Shown piece by piece: positions 23,391 to 32,900 of a DNA stretch of 34,971 nt. The DNA is taken from assembly GCF_018397995.1 (NCBI RefSeq), contig NZ_BBQH01000038.1, positions 38,613-73,583 of the forward strand. Direction: 5' to 3'. Numbering within the stretch: the stretch's first letter is position 1; each line of letters starts with the position of its first letter. The translations under genes and the position numbers were made by a program. Under the pieces are notes generated by a model. It was not told the origin of the DNA and searched no databases. It saw only the letters and a list, made by a program, of their open reading frames with translations. Source of the stretch: Rhizomonospora bruguierae (GTDB lineage: Bacteria > Actinomycetota > Actinomycetes > Mycobacteriales > Micromonosporaceae).

Positions 23391-23741
23391 GTGTTTGTCG
23401 CTTACGTTACGGTCACCATCCTCGCGTCGGTCTTCAACGGCATCGCCGCCGTCACCTACCTGATCGGCCACGACTATCCCAAAGCCCAGGCAGACATGAA
23501 GCGCGTGCCGCGGTCGTGGGTACCGGTGTTGGGCCTGCTGCTGGCGGCGGGCTCCGCGGGGCTGTTGGCCGGGTTCGCGGTACCCCTGCTGGGGATACTC
23601 GCCGCCGCTGGGCTGGTGCTGTACTTCGTCGGCGCGCTCCTTGCCCACCTGCGGGTGGGTTCCCGTCAGCTTGTGGGATGGGCCGTGTTCTTCTCCACCG
23701 CAGTGGCCGCGCTCATCGTGAATCTGAGCTACCACCGGTGA
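23391..23741 (+). CDS. DoxX-like four-helix membrane protein
   Basis: A 116-residue protein from a GTG at 23391-23393, chosen because AAGGAG (23380-23385) lies at ideal spacing; a GTG at 23385 would overlap that site. Four TM helices are visible: VAYVTVTILASVFNGIAAVTYLIG, a segment after the loop DYPKAQADMKRVPRSW, PLLGILAAAGLVLYFVGALL, and VGWAVFFSTAVAALIVNL. The pattern GHDYPKAQADMKRVPRSWVPVLGLLLAAGS matches the DoxX-like (DoxX_2) family, common in actinobacteria beside sigma-factor or oxidoreductase genes; its biochemical function is not established. It is convergent with the giant gene downstream. Confidence 0.8.
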   Translation: MFVAYVTVTILASVFNGIAAVTYLIGHDYPKAQADMKRVPRSWVPVLGLLLAAGSAGLLAGFAVPLLGILAAAGLVLYFVGALLAHLRVGSRQLVGWAVFFSTAVAALIVNLSYHR

Positions 23742-23974
23742 GACGTGGAGACCGGCCGGCTTGGCGGTGGTGGGCGCAGTTGCCAGCCGCCCGGCGCGGG
23801 CAGGTCGACCTCGCCGATGGCGTGGCACAGCATTGATGACCTCGATGTCGCCCGACACGGTGGCATGCGGTCGCTGTTCACTGGCGGAGAGCTCCTCGTC
23901 GATGTCCATCGGCTCCGAGCCGTCCTGGTTACCGCCCCATTCCGGCTCCCCTCCGCTGGTGGCCCCTCGGTCAC
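23742..23974. other. Intergenic gap between the DoxX-like gene and the giant gene
   Basis: These 233 bp lie between two convergent stops. A GC-rich partial hairpin (GCCGG/GGCGG pairing with CCGCC/CGGC, about 23756-23795) could terminate the DoxX-like transcript. On the reverse strand a GTG (23972-23974) follows directly after the giant gene's stop and opens an 81-residue frame ending at 23729. Another frame carries an ATG at 23907-23909 (MDIDEELSASEQRP). Neither looks like a family I know, so no immunity gene is called. Confidence 0.4.
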
Positions 23975-26900
23975 CTACAGGCTGGGCACCTCGACCGTCC
24001 ATATCCACAGGTGGCGGGACCGGTTCGCCGTCTCCAGCCGGGTCTCGGTCAGTGCGCCCACGCCGAACGCCCGCGCCGTCTGGTACGCGATCGGCAGTAG
24101 CTCCCGCCGGGGTACGCCGAGCCGGCCGGCCAGGTCGTCGAGCGCGGCCACGAGCCGGTCCTGGTCGCGCTCCGCCGGGTCCGCGCCGGCCACGTCCAGC
24201 AGTTCGTCCAGGAGGTCGTACGCGGTGAAGCTGGGTCGCTGGCGCGCCGGTCCCGCGATGCCCTCGTCCTTGTCCGGCTCATACGCGAACGCGGCCGGGT
24301 CGACCGGATGCCCGTCGCCGAAGGCGCGCTCGAGCAGCCGCTCGTCCCACTCCTCGACGGCGTGCACGATGTCCGGGTCGGGCACGGGAAGCGCCGGCGG
24401 TACCGGGTCTGGCCGGTGCACCCGGACGAACCCGGTGTCGGTGGTGGTCCCTTGGTGGCTGGCCAGGTCGCGGCCGAGCCAGAGCGCGTGCTGCCAGACC
24501 GTCCACGGGGTGTCTCGGTCCGGCAGGCCGACGACGACCGGCGGGTCATCGTCCTCGATGGAGGGTTCCGCGCCGGCCGGCCCGATCCACACCCGATCCC
24601 CGATAAGCCGGACCTGCCAGCCGGGCAGCATCTCGTACCGCTCGCCGCCCATGGGGTCCAGCACGGTCCGGGTCCCCCGCACAGGCACATGCTGCGGCTC
24701 GGCGTGCACGGTGAAGTACTGGGCGGCGGGCCGCAGCGTCGGCGCGTGCCCCCAGCTGTACGCCACGAAGTTGTCGACCAGCGCGCCGGAGGGCCGGAGC
24801 CGGTCGGCGGCGATCGCGAGGACCCGGTCGTCGCCGAGCACGGCGGCCAGCGCCACCGCCCGCTCCGCACTCACCCGCTCCGGCAGCGCCAGCTCCACGA
24901 GCACGCCTTCGGGTAGCTCGTCCCGCAGCTCGCGCAGCACCCGGTGGGCATCGGCGGCACCGGTCGCGGCCACCACCACAAGCGGACGCTCCGGATGCGC
25001 CGACCGGTGCGGCGCCTCCATGGTGGACCCCGCCGGTCGGACGAAGCTGCCGGCGGTGCCGAGGGCCGACACGTCGTACCCGTCGATCTGGTTAGGTACG
25101 AGTCCGTCCGGGAGCCGGGTCCAGTCCAGCACCGAGCCGCCCGCCGCGACGTCCAGCACGTACATGAAGGCCTGCGCCTCGGCCAGCTCGGAGGCGTACA
25201 TGGCGTCGGCGTCGGCGGCGAGCATGTGCGCCGGGGCCCAGCCCCGGGTGAGCCGGCGGTGCAGGCGCCCGTCCGGATCGACCGTGCCGGCGGCCCGCAG
25301 ACGGCGCTCGACCCGCGTGGCCAGCTGCTGTACGCGCTGGTGCACGCTGCCGACCCGGATCGTGTCGGTGCGGCCGAAGTGGTACCGCCACAGGTGCGCC
25401 GCCGCCGGGTACCTCTCGTCGTCCGGGCGCTGACGGCCCGCCTCCCAGAGGGCGGCCCATACGTCGCGGTCGTCGGTGGCGTCCGCCAGCACCTCCCAGC
25501 CGCCGCCCTCGCTCACCCGCCACTGGGCGACCAGGGCGACCTGCTCGCTGTGGAACATCTCGTGCCCCAACGTCCGCACGACGCTGTCGACCGGCTGCTG
25601 GGTGTCGGCCGTCGCCTTCCAGGTCTTCAGCTGGAACCGGCCCGCGCACCCCGAGTCCTCTTCCGGCTGGTCCACCGGGTCCGGGCCGCGCAGCGGCGGG
25701 ATCCGGGCCTCCCGCGCGGTGCGCCGCGCGATGATCGCCAGCGCGCTCCGCACGTCCAGCTCGTCGTCGCTGGTCAGCCGTACCTGCAGCTGACGCGCCC
25801 AACTGCGAAGCTCCGGGCCGATCTGGGCACCTCGGAAGGTCCGGTACTCCAGCGCGAGGTGTGGCGGGGCCTCCGGGCCGGTCGCGATCGCGTGCGCCGC
25901 CACCAGCGTGGGCCACGCCGTGGGGCTGTGGAAGTCGAGCGCGATCTGGCGGGCGTCCGGGTCGACCGTGTTGGCGTGGCTGGCCCGCGCCGTCCAGCCG
26001 CCGTCGCCGAAGAGCTCGGTGAGGAGCTCATCGCCACCATGCTCGACCAGGTCCTGGTCCAGCCGGGTGGCCCGGTGGGCGCTGACCACCCGCCCAGCGT
26101 CGTCCACTCGCGCGCGGACCGCGACCCGCTGCCCGCCGACCGTGGCCCGGTGCAGGCCATGTCCGGCCAGCACCAGTTGGTCAAGGCCGCGCTGGACGGA
26201 CTCCTCCGCGCGGTGGGCGGTGACCACGTACGACACAAATTCGCGCGCCTTGTCCGCCTGGGTACGGCCGCCCAGCCACCTCTCCATCCGGTGCCGTACC
26301 CGCTCGAACCGGTCGCCCGCCGAGCGCCAGCCGAGGCTGCGGGCCAGTTCGTAGAAGTACTCGGCGTCGGAACGGGACAGGACCTCGGTCGAGCCGCTCG
26401 GGCCGGGCGGCACGGCCGCGCGGCCCGGTCTGGGTCCGGCGAGGAAGTCGGTGCGGTCGCTCGCGCCGGGTTGCCGCGGCGCGAGCAGCGGCACGGTACG
26501 CGGTGCGGGGATGCCGTCGGTCACCGCCATGAACCGGATCCGCGCCGGATACCGCGGCGCGGTCGCCCAGGTGCCCGTCTGCCCGTCAACGTACGCGACG
26601 CCCTCCCGGTCCCGGAACGCGTTGAAGGCGTGCGACACCGTACCCCCGGCGTCGGTGACCACGACGATCGCGCGCGCCCCGATCGGCGCCGCGCGCATCG
26701 CCTCCTCGACGGCGGCGTAGTCCGGCACCTCCGAATGCGGCCTGCCCGTGTAGTTCGCGAGATCCGCCACGGTCTGCATGGCCGACGGCGGTGCCTGGAA
26801 GACGTCGCCGTCCGCCTCCCCGGTGAACCGGGCCGCCTGGGTCAGGTCGGCGGCGATCGCGGTCAGCAGGCAGTTGGTGTCGAACTCGCCGCCCCGGAAG

Positions 26901-29900
26901 CGGAACGGATTCACCCGTCGCAGCCAGCCGTACGCCCGCTCGAACCCCGGGCCGGAACGCCGGCCGGACAGCGGCGGCCAGGACGGATCCACCAGACCGG
27001 CCTGGTCGCCGCCCGACGCGCCGGCCCGGTTCTCCGTCGAGCGGCCGGTCTGATCGCCCGTCGGCCAGAGCGGGGTGAAGTGAAGGCCCTCGTGGTGCAG
27101 GTGCAGGAGCGGTCCCTCGGTACCGAGGATCGGGTGCGGGACGATGTGCCGAGGGCTACCCGTGGCCTCGAAAACCTGGATCCGGACGCCGAAGCCGTTG
27201 CGCAGGACGTCGGAGAAGACCGGGGCGTACACGTCGAGCATCCGGTCCTCGGCGAGGTCGGCGACGGCCGTCAGAGCGTCGCGGCTGCCCTCCTGGCGCA
27301 GGTTTTCCAGGAGGAAGTCGCGCAGTCCCTCGGTGCTCAGCGCCGAACCGCTCAACGTCGAACCGCTCAGCGCCGAACCGTTGCGGCGTGCGTTGATGAG
27401 CTGCCGCAGGGAGTCGAGCAGGCAGTGGTTCCGCTCGCCGCTCGCCGCACCCTGCCGCAGGCCGGGCGGTATGGTGGAGGGCCAACCCTCGCCCGTCCAG
27501 TGGTGCTCGCCGTCGGGCCCTACCGTCCACTCCGGTGGGTTCTGGCCCTCGCCGGTGTGTGGCGCGGCCTGCTCGCCTTCCTCGTCCTCCGGCCAGGACC
27601 CCGGCATCGCCTTCGTCTTGTCCTGCTTGGCGGACTCCTGCCCGCTCCGCACGTCCTCGATCGCTGGTGGCGGAGGCAGCGGCGCTGGCGGGGCCTTCGG
27701 CAGCGGCGCGTTCGGGTCGGCGTCGCGCATGAGGTACACGCCCGAGTCGACGTCGATCAGCAGCGTGCCGTGCGGCCCCTTGATGACCGCGGTGACGTCG
27801 TAGAGGTACTGGAAGTGCGTGGGCCTGCCCTCCAAGTTACGCTCGTTCACCTCGCTCATCTCGGCCGAGTGCGCGGTGCCGCGTTTGCCGCCGACACTGC
27901 CGCCCTCGCCGTTCCAGCCGAGCTTCTTGATGCCGGCCGGGCGACCGCCCTGCGGTCCGAACCCGTTGTTCCAGACGGCGGAGAACGAACTCTCGTTGAT
28001 CGGTCCCTGCTCGTGCTGCTCGTAGCGGCGGGCCTTCTGCTCGAATCCGAGCGGTGTGCCGGCCCCGTCGACATACACCTTCCTGCGCCTGATGTCGAGC
28101 CCAAGGGTGATGCCGGTGTCCGGAATCTCGTACCTGTGTCTGAGCAAAGCGCTGAGGCGTGCCCGCAGCATCACCTGGGCGGCGTGGTAGGACACCAGAC
28201 GGTGCAGGACGCTGCCCTCGTTCACACCGGGCACCCGCCAGGCGCCGTCGGCGGTCAGGTCCCGGCTCCGGCTCAACCGGGCCGGCAGCGTGGTGAGCGG
28301 GGCCCATCGCACGAACTCCCGCGCCACCCGTTCCAGGTCCCACGGGTGGAGGCTCCGATCGGTGGCCAGGTCGGTGTTGAGCACTGGGCGGTCATCGCCG
28401 GGGTCGCCCCACCAGGGCACCGGCCGACCAGCCGCCGTCACGGCGGGCACAGGCGTCGGGGTCGGCGCCGGGGTCGCCTCGTCCGTGGACTTCCGGGCCG
28501 CCGTCTCCGCCTCGGGTTGCGGTGCCGGCTCCTCCTCGATGACGTCAAGCACCCGCCAGCCGCCCGCCGGCGCACTGGCGGGCCGGGTCAGGTACTGCGG
28601 CACGATGAGTCGTACGTCGCCCGTGGTGCGCCGCTCGTCCCGCCAGGAGAACAGGTCGTGGTTGTACCAGAATTCCACAACGGCCAGTTCGAGCTCCGGC
28701 CCCCAGACGCCGGCGACCCGGGCCCCGCCGAAGAGCACCGTCCGGGCAGTGTCGATGATGAGCTTGACCACCTGCGGCATCTCGCTGGCGAGCGCGACGT
28801 CAATGGTGAAGTCCATCGGGTACTCGAACTCGTGTGACTTCTTCGGACCGCTGCGGAAGATGTCCTTCGACTCTTCCTGCTTGCCGACCACGCCCGAGTC
28901 GGACTGCCGGTAATCGGTATGGCCCAACCCGCCGAGCGTGTCGCCGTCGCTGTCCCAGGCACCTCGGCCGTGGTACTGGAACGAGGCCGCCCACCCGTAC
29001 CCGGAGCTACTGGTGTTCGACGTAGCGTCGTGGGTCTCGCCGCGAAGGGTGAGACTGACCCGCTCTCGCGGCCGGTCGCTGGACGGCGCCCCGGCCGGGC
29101 GCCCAGTGACCCGGACCCACATGTACTGGACCGAGCCGTACGGGCCGGGGACCGGGAACCAGCCGGACACACCCTGGCCGTTGAGTGCCAGGAACTGCGG
29201 CTCGAGCTTGCGCGAGCCGAACCGCCCGACGAGTGCGCGCTTCAGCAGCTCGACACCCTCGCCGGTGGCGATCCTCCGCCCCCGCTGGAGGTCCTCCACA
29301 ATGGAGAGCAGGGTTTGGGCCACCCGATTGGCGCGCATCCGCTCGGGGTGTCCCACCGCGGGCAGCAGCGCCTCGTCGATGAGCACGCGCGGCTCGGCCG
29401 CGGCGGCCAGGTCGGCCGGGGGACGGTCGAGCCCCAGGTCCTCGGCGGCGCGGTCGGCGGCGAGCAGGTCCATCGCATCCTGGACCTCGACGTACCTCGG
29501 ACGGCTGGATTCGCTCGCGCCGTCCTTGGTACGGGTCGCGGTGATCTCGAAGACGGCCGCCCCACGGTACACGTGGACGGTGTCGTTGTACGTGGCCCGG
29601 GTGATGTCGATCGCGCCGAGGTCCTTGCCGGTGGAGTCGCCGACCGACATCTCCCCCTCGACGTAGAGGTTGGCGCCCGCACGGCCCCGCTCGTACGCCT
29701 TCTCCCCGCTCGTGTCGTAGTTCAGGTACAGGCCACCGGCGCCGCCCTTCACCTCCACGCCGAGCTCGCGTTCCACCGCGGAGCCGTGGCCGACCGCCGA
29801 CTGCCGGTACTGCTCCAGCTCCACGCCCTTCGCGCTGCCGATGCGGTCGCTGCTGTACTGGTACGTCAGCCCGGACTTGACGACCCGTTCGCGCACCTTG

Positions 29901-32900
29901 ATGACCTGGCTGTACCCGTCGTGGTCGGGCAGTTGCAGCTCCCAGCCGTACTCGTCGACCGCATCCGGGAAGTGGCCGTTGAGCTCCGAACCGGCGCCGA
30001 GGTCGAAGATCTCGTCCGGCCAGTTCATCGGCTCGTCGAACCAGTCGTCGGAGAGCCCGTTCAGCCGCTGGTACAGCTTGGCCGCCGTCGCCGGAAGCTC
30101 CGGGATGTGGCGGAACGACGGGTACAGCCCGGCGGTGCCGTCGGTGTCCAGCGGCAGGTGCCGGGGCAGGCCGTGGGGCTCCCACGCGACTGTCTTCAGG
30201 TCTCCGATCCGTACCGCCCCGGCCCGCGCGAGCTCAGCGGCCGTGATGGTGCGCTCCGTACCCGACGGGTCGCGGGGTACGTGCTCGACCGGCACCGCGA
30301 GCTGTGTCGTCGCGCCTTCGTCGGGGTCGACGCCGATCAGCCAGGTCTCCCGTGGGCCCGGCTCGCCGAACCTCGGCAGCTCCCGGATCGCCACCTCGTA
30401 CACCGTCCGGTAACGGTGGTCGACGACGTCGCCGTCGGTCTCGGTGCGGCGGTACTCCTTGACCTCCTGCTTGAACTTCTGCTCGACGCCGCGCGAGCCC
30501 TCCGCCTCGACCCGGGCTCGGGGGACGTACACCCTCCCCTGATGCCCCGGCCCGGTGGCATGCTCGGGGTCCGTCCCCCGGGCTGCCTCTACCTGCTGCT
30601 TCACCGGGATCGAGGGGCCGCCGCCGACCCGGCCGCTGAGGCTTGCCTCGGTGGAGCGGGAGCCGGCCGTCGTCGCACCGGTCAGCGTGCGGCCGTTGAC
30701 CACCATCGGGTAGGTGGTGCTGTCCAGCAGCTCCATCCGGTGTTCGGTCACCAGGATCTGGTAGCGCTTGCTGCCAACGGCGACGGTGAACTTCCGCCCG
30801 CCCTGTATCCGGCTCGGATCGGCCTCCATCGCCGCGCGACCCACCCGGGCGAGGACGCCCCGGCGCGCCGTGGCACCGATGTCCGACTGGCCGGACTTCT
30901 GCCGTAGCACCGCAAGTATCAGGTCGGCGACCTTCTCGCCGCCGGGTTTGTTCGCCGCGATGCCGAGACCCTGGCCGCGCCGCATCGCCGCGGCGAGAGG
31001 TTCGCGCGCCGCCGGACCATCCGGGGGTACGTACCCCTGCCGTGCCTGCGGTGCCCCGTCCACCTTCGGCGGCAACCGGTCGATCACGTCCGATGCGGTC
31101 GGCGGCGGCGCCTCGGGCGCCGTTTCCGGTGCCGGCTCCGTGATGGCCCGAAGTGGCGCCTGGTCGGTTCCGGTCGGCTGATCAGTAGCCTGCCCCAACG
31201 GCGCCTCCGGGTCGGTGGCGGGTAGCGGGTCGGTGACCAGCGGTGACGACGCGATCGTCGCTCTCGGGCGCCCGCTACCCGGCGCGCCGAACCTCGCAGT
31301 GAACACATCGCCGTAGACGCCGCGCTCGAATTGTGCCGCCTCGCTCACCGGCACCCCGTGCTCCGCGACCACCCGGCGGGTCACGGTCGCGACCTTGTGG
31401 TTGGCGTACGTGGTCAGCGTGAACTCGAACACCGCCCGGTACCGGGCCTGGTTTTCCTTGCGGGTGAGCACCGTGTGGTTCAGCACCTTGCCGCCGACCT
31501 CGAGGCCGGCCTCGCGCTCAGACTCGGCGCCGAAGCCGGCGTTGAAGCCGCCGGTCACCTTCGACGAGGAGTCCTCGTGGTCGGCCCCCACCTCCGTCCG
31601 CTCGTGGGTCAGCCCGATGATGTTGACGGATGCGGCCAGGCCCGCGGAGCTCTTGCTGGACAGCCCGACGCCCGACGACGAGATCACACCGAGGTCGTCG
31701 CGCACCGTGACGTCCTCGGTGACGTCGGCGAGCTGGATCTCCTGGAGGCTCACCTCGGTGGTCACATAACCGCTGAACTTCCGTACCGGTCCGCCCACCT
31801 CGACGGTGTCCGTCATGTCCCCTGTGGACAGCAGCCACTGGCTACGGTTGCGGGTGGTGCGTTCGTTCAGCAGCTGTCGCGTGACCGTACCGGCGACCTC
31901 GGCCGCGAGGTCGGCGGGGAAGGCGGCCACCAGCGCCTTGTGCCACTCGGTCAGGACCGGCGTGAGGTCGATCGCGTTGAGCACCTCCCGGGCCTGGGAC
32001 ACCGGTCGTCCGGGCCGGCCCGTGGGATGCGGTGCCGCCGGTGCGTCCGGATCCGCACGGGCGCCGGACTTGGCGTAATGGGTCGGGACGGCCAGGTCGA
32101 GCAGCCCGCCGTCGGGCCGTGCCGACGGCCGCCCCCACTCCACCCCGTTGACGTACACCTGGAACAACAGGCCGCTGTTGAACGGCGTCGAATTGTCCAC
32201 GAAGAGCTTCCGGCCCCAGATGACCCGCGTGTCCGAGGACCTGCCACGCTCTTGCTCACCGCCGATCGACAGCACCGGAAGGCCGGCGATCAGCCGGGAG
32301 GCGAACTCGGTCGAGAGTGTGTACGTCTCCTCCAAGCCACCGGCGAGCCCACGCCTGGACGACGAGGACTCCTCGTGGCCGACCTTCGTCGAGCCGAACG
32401 AGACCACGTACTCCCGGCTACCCCTGGTTTGCGTACCGGTCGACGGACGCGGGTCGTACGGCACCGGGCGAATCCAGATCAGCCGCCCGCCCGCGCTGAA
32501 CGTCTTGCCGTCGAAGAGCGCTTTCGCCCACTCCTCCCGGTGCTCGTGCACCTTCGCGATGTTCTTCGGATCCGGCGTGGTCAGCAGCTCGTTCAGCGTG
32601 CTCTCGACTTTCGCGCGTATCTCCTGTTCCTCCGCGACGGTACCCAGGTCGGGCCCGTCGGCCGCCCCGATCACGCCCATCTCGATGTCGGGCTCGCGTG
32701 TCGTACGCACCGCGGGTGGCAGGCCATCCATCAGGGCCGTCACGATGGCGGTCCGGTCTTTGCTGGACAGTTCCGGCACCCGGGCGACGCTCACCTCGCC
32801 CAGGGCGCCTTCGGCGACGCTCCATGGATACGTGGCGTCCTCGCCGGCCTTTCCCTTGCCCTTCCCGGTGCTGGCCTCCTCTGTTTCCCCGCTCCCCTTG

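Noticed and set aside
23340-23909. A reverse-strand frame starting MDIDEELSASEQRP as an immunity protein for the giant toxin
   Set aside because: The first 40 residues look plausible, but the frame then runs antisense through the DoxX-like gene with low-complexity Gln/Gly/Arg sequence. I could not find a believable end.
27335-27379. The 15-bp repeats as a CRISPR-like or mobile-element array
   Set aside because: They are short, contiguous, in-frame coding repeats without spacers.
24944-28837. A 1,297-codon forward frame opposite the giant gene
   Set aside because: It is antisense to the region holding the catalytic motifs and is a composition-driven shadow rich in Arg, Gly and Val, without any recognisable motif.
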